64,000 nt of DNA from Pedobacter duraquae (GCF_004362245.1 NZ_SNWM01000008.1:1-64000), one strand, 5' to 3'; counted from the stretch's first letter, positions 36,847 through 46,755 are shown. Translations and numbers: made by a program. The notes: generated from the letters alone by a model not told the origin.

Positions 36847-38730
36847 ATGATCAAAACGTTCTACAGATTGTGCCTAACCAGCATGGTCCTTCTTGTGTGT
36901 TGTCTGCAAGCCTCGGCGCAGCTGCACGAATTTAGAAACCTGCAGCGGTCGCTCCAAGCGATTACAGATAGCAACAGGTATGTAGACGCCCTAAACCGGA
37001 TGGCAATGCTTGCGCATTACCGCTACCGGGATACAACCCTTTTTTATGCATTAAAAGCAAAAGCGATCGCCGAAAGGCACAACTACGAGAAAGGGATAGC
37101 TGACGCCAGGAATAACGAAGGCATCTATTATCTTTCCTCCAACAACTACCTCTCTGCACGTTACTTTAACGAAGCGCTTTCCATATACCAGGAGCTTGGC
37201 GATAAGGAGAATGAGACCCAGTTGCTGATGAACCTCAGTGTGCTCTTGTTTACCAATAAAAATCAGAATGAAGCCCTAAAATATATTCGCCAGGCTTATA
37301 ACCTCGGCAAAGACTTGCAACATGATTCTATCCAAAGTATTGTAATAACGGATATGTTAGCCATAGATCAGAAAATGGATGCTTCTGACCGGGATGCTTT
37401 ATTTGCAAAAGGTAAAGCGATAGCCACGAAATACAGAGATACTGCCCTGCTGATTTCTTTCGCCAATAATGAAGGAACGCAGCTTTACAATGCTGGTAAA
37501 AAGAAAGAAGGACTGGAGCTTTTGCTCGCTTCAGTAAAGGATGCAGACCAAACGGGATCTGAATATATGAAAGTTGCCGCTTTCATGACTCTGGGAGAAA
37601 TCATGTTCGACATGGGACGCGATGTTGATGGCATTTCTTATTATGAGCGTGCCTTAAAGATATCTACCGACTATGGTTACCCGGAGCGTTACCTGCAACT
37701 GGCCGAACGACTGTATAGCTACTATCGCGCTAAACACATGCCTGCCATGGCCTACGAATATGCGAATTTATTACTTGCTAAACGTGCCGAAATTAATGAC
37801 GCTGCAAGTAAGGCAGGCTACAATTTTTTAACCTATGCGCTTCGCGAAAAACAGGTGGCCGACCTGGAATCGAAAGACCGATTCTGGAATACCGTCATGA
37901 TCTTACTGCTGATCCTTTTTGTAGTAGTTATGGTTGTCGTGTTTTTTGCGTATCGTACTTTCCAGATTAAAAGAAGAAACATGCGGATTCAGGCTAAACT
38001 ACATAAAGCCTCCTTAGCGCGTACGCAGGAACTGGAAGAAGTGGATCGTTTTAATACCATGCTAATCTCAGTAATTGCGCACGACATCAGGCAGCCTTTT
38101 AGTACGGTGCTCATGACTGCTGAAGTGTTTAATGAATCTATTGACGTGCTTACGGATGCAGAGAAAGTAAACATCATGGGGCAACTGAAAGAGACGGCAC
38201 AGAAAAGCATGATGTTTATGGATGGCCTGCTCACCTGGATCAAATCTAAGAACAGTGGTTTTGAATACCAACCCGAGGAACTCCACGTGGCTGAGATGCT
38301 AGTGGAAGCCAATGCTTTTTTTGAATTGGAACAATGCCGTAAGTCGTTGAAGCTCGTTACAGAAGTTCCCCTGGATTTGGTGGTATTGGCACACCGCAAT
38401 ATGTTGTTGTTTGTGTTTAGGAACATCCTGAACAATGCGACCAAGTATGCACCGGAGCACTCGGCTATTGAAGTAGCAATTGCATTTACGGATGGGCATG
38501 TTTGTATCACCTTTGCCGATCACGGACCGGGGATGACGGCCGAGCAGCGTGCGGGCTTATTTAGGGCAATGGCCGATCAGGATGCTGCATCGGATAAGAA
38601 GGGCGCCGGACTGGCCTTGAGTGTGAGCTGGGAGATGATGCAGAAGATGCAGGGCAAGATCAGTGTAGATGCTGCTCCGGGAGGAGGTACGGTGTTCTGT
38701 GTGTTACTTCCGTATTTACACAGGCTATAA
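36847..38730 (+). CDS. TPR-containing sensor histidine kinase
   Basis: 627 residues. Signal peptide (SMVLLVCCLQASAQ), a periplasmic TPR-type helical region to about residue 340, one membrane helix (TVMILLLILFVVVMVVVFFA), then a HisKA domain with His412 (VIAHDIRQPFSTV) and an ATPase domain: N box (FRNILNNATKYAP), G1 (DHGPGM), G2 (KKGAGLALS). There is no response regulator next to it, so it is an orphan kinase by position. TPR-sensor kinases of this type are common in Bacteroidota; the signal is unknown. Confidence 0.92.
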   Translation: MIKTFYRLCLTSMVLLVCCLQASAQLHEFRNLQRSLQAITDSNRYVDALNRMAMLAHYRYRDTTLFYALKAKAIAERHNYEKGIADARNNEGIYYLSSNNYLSARYFNEALSIYQELGDKENETQLLMNLSVLLFTNKNQNEALKYIRQAYNLGKDLQHDSIQSIVITDMLAIDQKMDASDRDALFAKGKAIATKYRDTALLISFANNEGTQLYNAGKKKEGLELLLASVKDADQTGSEYMKVAAFMTLGEIMFDMGRDVDGISYYERALKISTDYGYPERYLQLAERLYSYYRAKHMPAMAYEYANLLLAKRAEINDAASKAGYNFLTYALREKQVADLESKDRFWNTVMILLLILFVVVMVVVFFAYRTFQIKRRNMRIQAKLHKASLARTQELEEVDRFNTMLISVIAHDIRQPFSTVLMTAEVFNESIDVLTDAEKVNIMGQLKETAQKSMMFMDGLLTWIKSKNSGFEYQPEELHVAEMLVEANAFFELEQCRKSLKLVTEVPLDLVVLAHRNMLLFVFRNILNNATKYAPEHSAIEVAIAFTDGHVCITFADHGPGMTAEQRAGLFRAMADQDAASDKKGAGLALSVSWEMMQKMQGKISVDAAPGGGTVFCVLLPYLHRL

Positions 38731-38744
38731 ATTTCAAATCTACA

Positions 38745-38775
38745 TTCGCTTTTTTCAAATATTCTATTATATTTG
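38745..38775 (+). promoter_or_regulatory. Candidate Bacteroidota promoter for the SGNH hydrolase gene
   Basis: TTCG (38745-38748, one mismatch to TTTG) is followed after 19 bases by TATATTTG (38768-38775), an exact match to TAnnTTTG. The start codon is 21 bases further on. The spacing fits the consensus. Confidence 0.55.
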
Positions 38776-38796
38776 AATCAGGTCTAACGCCTCGTT

Positions 38797-39489
38797 ATGA
38801 AAAAAAGAAATATTCTTTCTGTAGTAGCTCTGTTATTAACTGGTTTTTCTGGCTTTGGCCAAGATAAAGCAGATTGGCCTAACTTTGGACGCTATCGCGC
38901 AGCAAATGCGGCCTTACCTGCTCCAACGTCCTCAGAAAAAAGAGTGCTTTTTATGGGCGACTCGATTACTGATGGCTGGATCAGGAGTTCACCTGACTTT
39001 TTTAGTACTAATACATATATCGACCGCGGGATAAGCGGACAAACTACGCCGCAAATGTTGGTGCGTTTTAGGGCTGATGTTGTAGCGCTTAAACCTAAGG
39101 TCGTTGTATTTTTGTGCGGCATCAATGATATTGCTGGCAATACGGGTCCTTCATCTCTGGAGATGATTCAGGATAACATTGCCTCGATGTGCGAAATCGC
39201 CGTAGCTAATAAGATTAAAGTGGTACTCAGTTCTGTTTTGCCAGCAAACGCTTTCCCTTGGAACAAGAACGTGATGCCTGCAGATTCAGTAATCGCACTG
39301 AATGTTTGGATTAAAGCTTACGCTGCTCAAAACAAACATATTTACCTGAATTATTACGACGCATTAGTTGATGATAAGAAAGGCATGAAGCCAGAGTATG
39401 CCGCCGATGGGATTCATCCCACCAAGGCTGGATACAGCGTCATGGAGCCTCTTGCCCAGCAGGCTATCGCTGCGGCATTACGAAAATAA
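38797..39489 (+). CDS. Secreted SGNH/GDSL-family hydrolase
   Basis: 230 residues with a signal peptide (SVVALLLTGFSGFGQ). The four SGNH blocks are present: RVLFMGDSITDGW (nucleophile Ser), DRGISGQTTPQML (Gly), VVFLCGINDIAGN (Asn), and YAADGIHPTKAGY (Asp and His). Members remove acyl groups from sugars or lipids; a periplasmic or extracellular carbohydrate esterase is likely. It is followed at 6 bases by a large outer membrane protein gene, so the two are probably co-transcribed. Confidence 0.88.
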   Translation: MKKRNILSVVALLLTGFSGFGQDKADWPNFGRYRAANAALPAPTSSEKRVLFMGDSITDGWIRSSPDFFSTNTYIDRGISGQTTPQMLVRFRADVVALKPKVVVFLCGINDIAGNTGPSSLEMIQDNIASMCEIAVANKIKVVLSSVLPANAFPWNKNVMPADSVIALNVWIKAYAAQNKHIYLNYYDALVDDKKGMKPEYAADGIHPTKAGYSVMEPLAQQAIAAALRK

Positions 39490-39495
39490 TACCAT

Positions 39496-41169
39496 ATGAG
39501 ATTACGCCGGGAGCGTGTTGAGAACGCCGAGAGCGTTAAGAGCGTTGAGAGCGTGACATGTATTTTTTTGCTATTGCTGGTACTTGGGCTTACAATTAGT
39601 GTGAACGCACAAGAGACGCCAAACCAGATTATGCCTTATTCCTATCAGTTTTATCAAAAGCTGAATCCGGAAGTGTACAGTCCGGAAACAAGGTTTCATA
39701 GCTCCATCAGGGGCTATTTTAGTGATGACCCACTGCTGCAGGAAAAGTATTATAACTTGATGAATGAGAATGTCGATCTGCGGGTACGCAGGTCGTGGTT
39801 GCGCAGGAAGCTGACTGACGAACATCTGCTAAACGCACATGGCGACGACTATGATTTTTATGCGGATCTGTTGCCCGATGGGCAGATAGGCAAGGAGTTT
39901 AAAGATGGTACGCAAACCTGGTTGAATAGCAGGGGTGCACAGGCTGGAGGAAGCGTTGGCGACCAGTTCTCTTTTTACATGAACTTTTTTGAGAACCAGA
40001 GTGTATTCAGTAATTACATGACCAGATTTATCGATAAAAATCAGGTGGTGCCGAGTGAGCTTCGCGGCAGGCTGGAACCTGATAAACGGATCAAAGACTG
40101 GACTTATGTAACGGCATTGCTTTCTTATACGCCTATTGAACACCTCAATATCGCGCTGGGCTACGACAAGAACTTTATTGGAGATGGCTATCGCTCGATG
40201 TTGCTTTCTGACAATGCTGCCAACTATACGTTTTTGCGTTTGCGGGCCAATCTGGGCAACGTAACCTATCAAACGATCTTTGCGTATATGCTGGATCCCG
40301 GTGCGGAGAAGCTGACGGAGGTGAGGAGCCTGGGCGATCGTGCTAAATGGGCAGCTATACATTATCTGGATTGGAATGCAACGGAGCGGTTTTCTTTTGG
40401 CTTTTTCCAGGCGGTAACCTGGGCCGATGCTTATCCTGAGGGGAAGCGCGGCTTCGATTTCAATTACATCCATCCGCTTATCTTTTTACGTCCCCTGGAA
40501 GGGGCAAACACCACCTCTCCGGATAAAATGCGGATAGGTTTTAATGCGAAGTATGAGGTGGCGGAAAACACAGCTGTTTACGGGCAGTTTATGTTTGATG
40601 AGTTTACGGCAAAAGAGTTCTTTTCTGGAAGTGGCTATTGGGCAAACAAGTCGGCCATACAGCTGGGTGTCCGTGGATCAAACCTCTTGCATATTGATAA
40701 ACTGAACTACCTGTTGGAGTTTAATACTGCCCGGCCGTATACCTATGCGCATTATAACAGGGTATCCAACTACGCACAAATGAACCAGTCGTTGGCACAT
40801 CCTTTAGGCGCTAACTTCAGGGAGTTTGTAAGTTTACTGAACTATAGTTTCGGCAGGTTTGATTTCCAGGCCCAGGCGTTATATGCGTTTTATGGTACCG
40901 ATCCTGAAGGTTTTAATTATGGTGGCGATATTTTTAAGGATTACAATACCCATGTAAACAAGTATGGGAACTTTGTTGGTCAGGGGATAGCCACCAAGCT
41001 ATACTTCGGCGAAGTCCGTGCCGCCTACGTGATCAATCCAAAATATAACCTGCGTGTGGAGCTGAGCGGGATTTACCGGAACGAAAAGAGTGCGGTAACT
41101 AACTTACAGACAAATTTGATTACTATCGGTTTGCGCAGTTCTTTCAGGAACTTATACCGCGATTTTTAA
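39496..41169 (+). CDS. RemB/Wzi-like outer membrane beta-barrel protein
   Basis: 557 residues. The barrel-like body contains LGYDKNFIGDGYRSMLLSDN, a stretch I associate with RemB-type gliding and capsule-assembly-related proteins of Bacteroidota, and ends in an aromatic strand (LRSSFRNLYRDF). The N-terminus is odd: 20 charged residues built from a short DNA repeat precede a hydrophobic signal sequence (TCIFLLLLVLGLTISVNAQ). A GTG at 39553 would start just before that signal and may be the true start. Role: surface structure or polysaccharide handling, inferred. Confidence 0.65.
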   Translation: MRLRRERVENAESVKSVESVTCIFLLLLVLGLTISVNAQETPNQIMPYSYQFYQKLNPEVYSPETRFHSSIRGYFSDDPLLQEKYYNLMNENVDLRVRRSWLRRKLTDEHLLNAHGDDYDFYADLLPDGQIGKEFKDGTQTWLNSRGAQAGGSVGDQFSFYMNFFENQSVFSNYMTRFIDKNQVVPSELRGRLEPDKRIKDWTYVTALLSYTPIEHLNIALGYDKNFIGDGYRSMLLSDNAANYTFLRLRANLGNVTYQTIFAYMLDPGAEKLTEVRSLGDRAKWAAIHYLDWNATERFSFGFFQAVTWADAYPEGKRGFDFNYIHPLIFLRPLEGANTTSPDKMRIGFNAKYEVAENTAVYGQFMFDEFTAKEFFSGSGYWANKSAIQLGVRGSNLLHIDKLNYLLEFNTARPYTYAHYNRVSNYAQMNQSLAHPLGANFREFVSLLNYSFGRFDFQAQALYAFYGTDPEGFNYGGDIFKDYNTHVNKYGNFVGQGIATKLYFGEVRAAYVINPKYNLRVELSGIYRNEKSAVTNLQTNLITIGLRSSFRNLYRDF

Positions 41170-41175
41170 TAGCCG

Positions 41176-43392
41176 CTACCTGATCTGGGCATTTATATAA
41201 CTGCGGAAATACCCACACTCTGCTAATACTTCTTTGTAGTATGCGGTATGCTTAAACTTGTTTTTTAACAGTTGAAACCACTGGCCGGCAGGAGGAACTT
41301 CATCAGGCGATCCTTCCTTTCCAATAAAGCTGTTGTAGTAGGTATTGCGCTCGCATTTACTCAACAGAAAAACAGCACGGGCTTTTTGTTCTGCGGTTTT
41401 GGCGTTATTTAGAGCTATGCGATAATATTTAATGGCAAGGCGCTGTCTGATAAATAGTCCCTTGTATTCTTTGGGATAATCATCAGGAACGTAGCTATAG
41501 GTTCCGGTAATCTTGGTTTGAAAAAACTGGCGTGCCGTGCCGTAATGACTGAGGTTATAATAGGCACCGCCCAGCATCAACGCATTTTGGTATTGATTTT
41601 TGCCACTTCTTAAATTGGCTTTGAGTACACTGATTTTCTGTAAGAAGGTGCTTGCAGTATATTTATTAACTGGTGTTTCAAACTCACAATCGTGGCAATC
41701 GCTCAGTCGACTGTAAAAAGGATCAGCCAGCAAAACCTGATCTTTGAGGCCGGGTGCTTTCGCCATAAAGCGCATGGCCGAAGGTATATTTTCTTTATAG
41801 ATGGCCAGTAGTGCCTGGTGGTAAAACAGATCCGGCGCAGTTAGCGGATAATAGCGCACCATGACTTTCTCAAACGGAGTTTTTACCCTTTTTATTAAGA
41901 GTTTTTCTGTGGAGTCTACCCGGATACTATCTACGTAATAGCGATCGACCTCGGTAAAGCAATTCGCTTTTAGTTTGTTGTTTTGTTTTAGATATAAGGT
42001 ACCGATGGTTTGGGTAACTGCCGACAGGGCGTTGCTAAACCTAAGATTAGGCACAGACTTTTTATTGTCGCGGAGGTCGGCCAGCCAGTTCAGTGGTTCC
42101 ACTAGTTTTTGTTCGGCAGCATAATCCAGTTTCTTGAGCTCGCGGACATCGAGCAGGGTCTTTAACAGTTTGTACTGTGCCTGCAGGTCAATATCTGCTG
42201 CGGGTAGTTCTGCCTTTGCTTTGGCGTACCAGGTTGCGGCAGCGCGATACTCTTTATTGAGGTAATGCAGATAACCTGCAGCAAGGTGCCAGTACAATGG
42301 TTTGGCCAGATCGGTACGGGTGGCGATCCGATCGACGAGGCGAATATCTTCAGTCAGACTGGTGTCTATGACATCGTTACTTCTTGCAGCGCTCTCGAGT
42401 TCATGGATGTTAATCATTCTGCTGAGCAGCAGATCCAATTTATCAGAGCGTGGATTAAGTTTAACGATCTCCTGCAAGGCGCGTGGTGCATCATATTGAA
42501 TGCCCAGGAGATGCCATAAGGTAATCTTTTCTTCTGGGTTCTTAGCCAGCTTTAAAGTCTCATTCCAGTCGGCCTCTTCCTGCGGGTGGAAGCTCCATTG
42601 ACTTGGCAGATACATCTGCCAGGTATAATTGTAGCAGAGGCTATAATGATAGTTGGCCTGCGCGTACCGTTTCTGTGCATATTCGGCGCCGGCCAGGTAG
42701 CCGAGGCTGCGGTAATACATCAGGTTACGGGGAAATTCCTGTTGATAGGTGTCAAATGCCTGTGCCGTCTTTTTTCCTGTTTTATCCCAGAAGAACTGAT
42801 ACCGCACGAGTTGGAACCATAGTCGCTGCCGGATAAAGGGATCTTTGGTGGCAGCAAGCGCATTGTTGAGCCGGTCTTCGAGGTTTATGGGTTCCGGTTT
42901 AGGCGATTGATGGTCAGTATCATACCAGTCGGGTTTGCTGAGACTATAAACCTCGCAATCTTTGGCAAGGGGCAGATAGTTGAAGAACATTTTGCCCTGC
43001 GCATTGAGGTTGGCAACGACTTCTGTTTTTACAGAGTCAATTTGTGTCTTGCTGGCTTTAAAGAGCAGGAATTGTAATTGCTGTGCGCTAAGCTGGCCGC
43101 CGAGGTAAGCAGACCATTCCTTTTCCATAGGCCCGGCAAAGCGGTCGATATTGTCAACAACTATGGCAGTGTCTGCATTGAGGTAATAGCTGTTGTAACT
43201 ATCGTAGAAAAAGGGGCTGTATTTTTGGTCGACAAAAAACTCCGGAGCAAAAGACGAAGGATCATCGTAACCATAATCAGAGCAGGCCCAAACCACGCCG
43301 GCACAGGTAGAAAGTAATACACTAAAACCGATGAGTGATTGTATGGATCGCCTGGGGCGTAAATTCCGGCAAGCTGATAGTAGCCAATTCAT
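41176..43392 (-). CDS. Large secreted helical-repeat protein, unknown function
   Basis: About 738 residues from the ATG at 43392. The N-terminus has a basic stretch and a hydrophobic segment ending in a Cys (GFSVLLSTCAGVVWACSDYG), a possible lipoprotein signal. The remainder has many TPR-like helix pairs rich in Tyr and Ala (HYSLCYNYTWQM, GGAYYNLSHYGTARQFF). It overlaps the end of the next gene upstream by 71 bases in a different frame; the only later in-frame start would remove the signal. I do not recognise the family. A longer start at 43515 is possible but adds an unlikely N-terminus. Confidence 0.65.
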   Translation of the reverse strand: MNWLLSACRNLRPRRSIQSLIGFSVLLSTCAGVVWACSDYGYDDPSSFAPEFFVDQKYSPFFYDSYNSYYLNADTAIVVDNIDRFAGPMEKEWSAYLGGQLSAQQLQFLLFKASKTQIDSVKTEVVANLNAQGKMFFNYLPLAKDCEVYSLSKPDWYDTDHQSPKPEPINLEDRLNNALAATKDPFIRQRLWFQLVRYQFFWDKTGKKTAQAFDTYQQEFPRNLMYYRSLGYLAGAEYAQKRYAQANYHYSLCYNYTWQMYLPSQWSFHPQEEADWNETLKLAKNPEEKITLWHLLGIQYDAPRALQEIVKLNPRSDKLDLLLSRMINIHELESAARSNDVIDTSLTEDIRLVDRIATRTDLAKPLYWHLAAGYLHYLNKEYRAAATWYAKAKAELPAADIDLQAQYKLLKTLLDVRELKKLDYAAEQKLVEPLNWLADLRDNKKSVPNLRFSNALSAVTQTIGTLYLKQNNKLKANCFTEVDRYYVDSIRVDSTEKLLIKRVKTPFEKVMVRYYPLTAPDLFYHQALLAIYKENIPSAMRFMAKAPGLKDQVLLADPFYSRLSDCHDCEFETPVNKYTASTFLQKISVLKANLRSGKNQYQNALMLGGAYYNLSHYGTARQFFQTKITGTYSYVPDDYPKEYKGLFIRQRLAIKYYRIALNNAKTAEQKARAVFLLSKCERNTYYNSFIGKEGSPDEVPPAGQWFQLLKNKFKHTAYYKEVLAECGYFRSYINAQIR

Positions 43393-44329
43393 AGTAGATG
43401 ATTGTTCTTTTATGGAGTGGAGGTAGCTGATCTGCCAGTTGACCGGCTGCTTTTTGCAGTACCTCCATATTCGTTTCTTCTGGCTTAAAAATATCGTTTT
43501 TTTTGATGTAAACACCTTTCATGAAAAAATTAGTACGCGCACGGTAACCGGAGGTGATGTGCTCAAACAAATTGGAATCTGTTAATTCATTCCTGCTGAT
43601 CTGGGTGTATACCTGGATTACTTTTCCATTGCGACTGTGGATGACCCAGGAAAACAGGGGTAGGGCCACATCCAGGGGTAAGGGGTAGGTGCTTAACCTG
43701 CCCAGATATTTGGCTGCATCCTGCTCATTAAAAATGGAGCTTCTGGATTGGCCTGAACTGATTTTGCCCATGTTGTAATACATCAGCACGCCTTTGTTTA
43801 CTGGTGGGACGCCGGTACGTTCGCGGTATTTAACCTGATGGAGGCGGATGGTAGCTTGCAGACTATGTTTATTATACAGTTGAAAAGCCTTTAAAAAAGC
43901 AAAGTATTTGTCTTTGGTGGTATCCGTCCAGTCGCAATCTACCTGAACTGCCCGATAGGTGCAATTTGCCTTGGAAACCATCTGGGATATCAGGGTGCTG
44001 CATTTTTTTGCCAGACTGTCTGTTTCTGATGTTTGTAAGCGCTCAAAAACACGGTTGGTTATAAAGATTACCGGAGTCAGGTTTACGGTTTTTAAGTTGG
44101 CGGATATGCGGGTAACTGCATTTGGCTGGGCGTGATGTAACTGCTCGTCCCAGGTAACATCGAAAAACCGGAGGTAGAGGTTATTGTCGCCAGCTTTGGC
44201 TAACAGCTCTTTCTGTGTGCGATCTGGCTGATATACCGTTTTCCAATAATAAAAAGCTGCTGTTGGAGCTTCCTTATGCGTACAGGAAATACATAACAAA
44301 AACAGACAAAGGAACCAGGGTATTCTCAT
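43322..44329 (-). CDS. Putative lipoprotein with a TIM-barrel-like pattern
   Basis: 335 residues. Lipobox Cys at residue 16 (CLFLLCISCTHKE). The body alternates strands and helices with motifs such as NLYLRFFDVTWDEQ, TYRAVQVDCDWTDTTKD and GVLMYYNMGK, reminiscent of a glycoside-hydrolase-type barrel with acidic residues at strand ends. No named family recognised. The 3-prime end overlaps the next minus-strand gene by 71 bases, suggesting tight translational coupling between the two. Confidence 0.65.
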   Translation of the reverse strand: MRIPWFLCLFLLCISCTHKEAPTAAFYYWKTVYQPDRTQKELLAKAGDNNLYLRFFDVTWDEQLHHAQPNAVTRISANLKTVNLTPVIFITNRVFERLQTSETDSLAKKCSTLISQMVSKANCTYRAVQVDCDWTDTTKDKYFAFLKAFQLYNKHSLQATIRLHQVKYRERTGVPPVNKGVLMYYNMGKISSGQSRSSIFNEQDAAKYLGRLSTYPLPLDVALPLFSWVIHSRNGKVIQVYTQISRNELTDSNLFEHITSGYRARTNFFMKGVYIKKNDIFKPEETNMEVLQKAAGQLADQLPPLHKRTIIYYELATISLPEFTPQAIHTITHRF

Positions 44330-44360
44330 CGCGTCACAATAATAAGTATTTAGGATTTAA

Positions 44361-44380
44361 TGTTGGCGCAAACGTTTTGT
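44361..44380. promoter_or_regulatory. Imperfect LacI-type operator-like sequence
   Basis: GCAAACGTTTTG lies about 40 bases before the next plus-strand gene. It matches the palindrome at 54479-54490 in its first ten bases only. Weak evidence. Confidence 0.25.
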
Positions 44381-44414
44381 TGTAGTGGTTGTTTAACAGG
44401 TACAAACTATCGCT

Positions 44415-45188
44415 ATGAAACGTCTCTACCAATTATCCCTGTTGCTGCTTTTGCTGAGTATAAAAAGTGTAGCGCAGCCTGCGGGCACGACTAACTTTTA
44501 TACGGGTATTAAAGCTTATAATTTATCGGGCTTATGGCGGGCGGATCAGTTATTGTTGCTGAGTTTAAAGAAGTATGAAGCGTTCCCTGAGCCTTTGGGG
44601 ATACTCGGCAAGAACCATCAGCGGTTTTACATTCATTATACTACTGTTACCAAAGACCAAAGCAACCCTTATGTATACCATGTGCAGGGGAAAACGCGGG
44701 TGGGCAATCAGGTGCGTACTTTTACGGGAACTTTAACCGTGAAACAAGCCGGGATATTTAAGGCGGGCAGCGCGTATGCGCCCGACACCTATAAAGGCTA
44801 TAAGCGTGGGAAAATGATTTGCGCGCTGGCAATTGATGAAGATAAAAAGGCACCTGGAGCCGGTGTGATTCGCGGCGAGCTGACCACCGATTTTTGCATT
44901 GATAGCCGGAATCAACTACTTTATGACACCCTGGATTTTGGTATAGACGGTTATGGGAATAATCAATTTACCGGGAATAGGACTGCTTATGGCAATAATG
45001 TTGTGCAGCAACTTCAGTTTGGCGATATTACGATCACGGATTCGCCCTTTAGTGACGTAGATGGTATCACTGTTCCGCCGGAATATGAAAAATATGGCTG
45101 GCAAAACTATGTGAATGCGATATCCGATGATAACAGGCCGGCGTCTAAAGCTGCTATTGCCGAGGAGAGGCGCCAGTGGTGGAAATAA
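44415..45188 (+). CDS. Secreted protein of unknown function
   Basis: 257 residues with a clear signal peptide (LLLLLLSIKSVAQ). The mature part is polar with several predicted strands and aromatic residues, and ends in a charged helix (SKAAIAEERRQWWK). I recognise no family or catalytic motif. It is divergent from the lipoprotein gene on the left and 20 bases before the zinc-ribbon protein gene on the right, with which it may be co-transcribed. Confidence 0.6.
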   Translation: MKRLYQLSLLLLLLSIKSVAQPAGTTNFYTGIKAYNLSGLWRADQLLLLSLKKYEAFPEPLGILGKNHQRFYIHYTTVTKDQSNPYVYHVQGKTRVGNQVRTFTGTLTVKQAGIFKAGSAYAPDTYKGYKRGKMICALAIDEDKKAPGAGVIRGELTTDFCIDSRNQLLYDTLDFGIDGYGNNQFTGNRTAYGNNVVQQLQFGDITITDSPFSDVDGITVPPEYEKYGWQNYVNAISDDNRPASKAAIAEERRQWWK

Positions 45189-45208
45189 AGTTAGCATCTA
45201 ATTAAAAA

Positions 45209-46426
45209 ATGGCCAAAGATATCAAAGCAATACAGTGCCCTAAATGTGGTAGTGTTAACAAACAAGAAATTAAGCCTGAATTCTACAGATGTCAGAATTG
45301 CGGTACTGAATATTTCCTGGATAATGATGACAAGCATATTTATCACCACCATGAAAGGATAGCACCTGCGACACACTCTTTTGCGCCCACCAAATCAAAA
45401 ACGCCCATTTATATTCTGTTGGGCATGGTGTTATTGATCGTGGTCGTTTATTTCGGGGGAATGGTGTTGAGGACGCAAAAAATAAGTTCCTATACTGATC
45501 CTGCACCTTATCAAATGCCGCGGTCTTATTACAACAGCTTTGTCTATACAAATACCGCAACCGGCGATCCGGTGTATTTGAGAATGGGCACTGATTATAT
45601 TGACAAGGGGAACGATAAATCGGAGTTGGAGGTGCATGCGCAGTTTAATAATGTGCTGGATGGTAAACTGCTGTCAGACCACATCATCAAAAGTGGCAAT
45701 CAGGGGAAAGACAATTGTTCCTTGAGCTTCCGGACTTTTGCGCCAGATCTGATTTTGGCCGTTGGTTGTAGCGACAGGCTATTTAAGATAGACACCAAGA
45801 CTAATGAGCTGATTAATGTGACAAAAAGCATGTTTGCAGACTTTCCTGAGCTCGGCTCGGGCGTAGCGCGGATAGAGTTTGATTATACGAAGCCGATGAT
45901 CAACATAATGACCAATGACGGCAAGAACTACAACTATTTTCCGCAAACGGGAAAATTGATCGCTGATGCTACGGAGGCCGATAAATATTGGAAAAGTACG
46001 TTTGACCGGCACGACTTCACCTTTGGTTATTTGGGTGATTACTTTGACGAGGGAAAGGAAAGTCAGTTGATTGAAAACAGTTATGTAGCTAAAACAAGAT
46101 CAACACAGCGACGGAACCTGACACCGGGAAGGAAATATTTCAATCCTCAGATCCTACATCAGGATGGGAGTCATTTGCTGATTGTGGTAACCAGTACTGC
46201 TGCCACGAATTCGCCTATCATCGTACAAAGCATTAATGTGCAAACCGGAAAGTTGGAGTGGGCGCTACCCCCGGATAATTATACGCTGAGTTCGGCGAGT
46301 AAATGTAAGCAGGGCTTTGCCATTGAGTACCGTAAAGATGACGACGCCGATTATGTGCATGGGGCATTGGTGATATCTGAGGCCGGAAAATTGGTTCGTA
46401 ACTATCAGCTTTCGCGTTTGGAATAG
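45209..46426 (+). CDS. Zinc-ribbon membrane protein, unknown function
   Basis: 405 residues. The N-terminus has a zinc ribbon of two CxxC pairs (CPKCGSVNK, then CQNCGTEYF), a His-rich linker (HIYHHH), and one membrane helix (IYILLGMVLLIVVVYFGGMV). The large C-terminal part (about 300 residues) has beta-propeller-like strands (LILAVGCSDRLFKIDTKT, LLIVVTSTAATNS, GKLEWALPPD). This suggests a membrane-anchored sensor or scaffold with the ribbon in the cytoplasm. Function unknown. Confidence 0.65.
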   Translation: MAKDIKAIQCPKCGSVNKQEIKPEFYRCQNCGTEYFLDNDDKHIYHHHERIAPATHSFAPTKSKTPIYILLGMVLLIVVVYFGGMVLRTQKISSYTDPAPYQMPRSYYNSFVYTNTATGDPVYLRMGTDYIDKGNDKSELEVHAQFNNVLDGKLLSDHIIKSGNQGKDNCSLSFRTFAPDLILAVGCSDRLFKIDTKTNELINVTKSMFADFPELGSGVARIEFDYTKPMINIMTNDGKNYNYFPQTGKLIADATEADKYWKSTFDRHDFTFGYLGDYFDEGKESQLIENSYVAKTRSTQRRNLTPGRKYFNPQILHQDGSHLLIVVTSTAATNSPIIVQSINVQTGKLEWALPPDNYTLSSASKCKQGFAIEYRKDDDADYVHGALVISEAGKLVRNYQLSRLE

Positions 46427-46498
46427 TTTTGTTGTTTAAGCGAAAAAAAATATTAGATTTACGATGTAATCGCTCTTGATATCGTGGTTTAATATGAT

Positions 46499-46741
46499 AT
46501 GAAAAAAATACTTTTAATGCTCTCCTTCCTATTGGTTGGACATGCTTGTTTTGCAGATGTGCAAAACAATGTGGCCGAGAACTCTACCAATCTTTTTGTA
46601 GTAATTGGCGCAGCGCTTGCTGTTTCAATTTGCTGGGGTAGAACAGGTTCTATTTTAGTTTCTGCTCTTGCTGGTTTATTCGGTTGGTTTTATGTGATCT
46701 ACTATGCGATTTTTTTGAGGCCGAATGAAGACGAGGAATAG
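46499..46741 (+). CDS. Small membrane protein
   Basis: 80 residues. A signal-like N-terminus (LLMLSFLLVGHACFA) is followed by two hydrophobic segments (LFVVIGAALAVSICWG and ILVSALAGLFGWFYVIYYAIF) and a short acidic tail (PNEDEE). No family recognised. It lies 14 bases before the tandem membrane-protein genes, so it is probably part of the same unit. Confidence 0.6.
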   Translation: MKKILLMLSFLLVGHACFADVQNNVAENSTNLFVVIGAALAVSICWGRTGSILVSALAGLFGWFYVIYYAIFLRPNEDEE

Positions 46742-46755
46742 GGAGATTTCAATAA

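Noticed and set aside
39829..40473. 214-codon minus-strand frame inside the RemB-like gene
   Set aside because: Antisense shadow; the plus-strand frame has a signal peptide and a barrel pattern.
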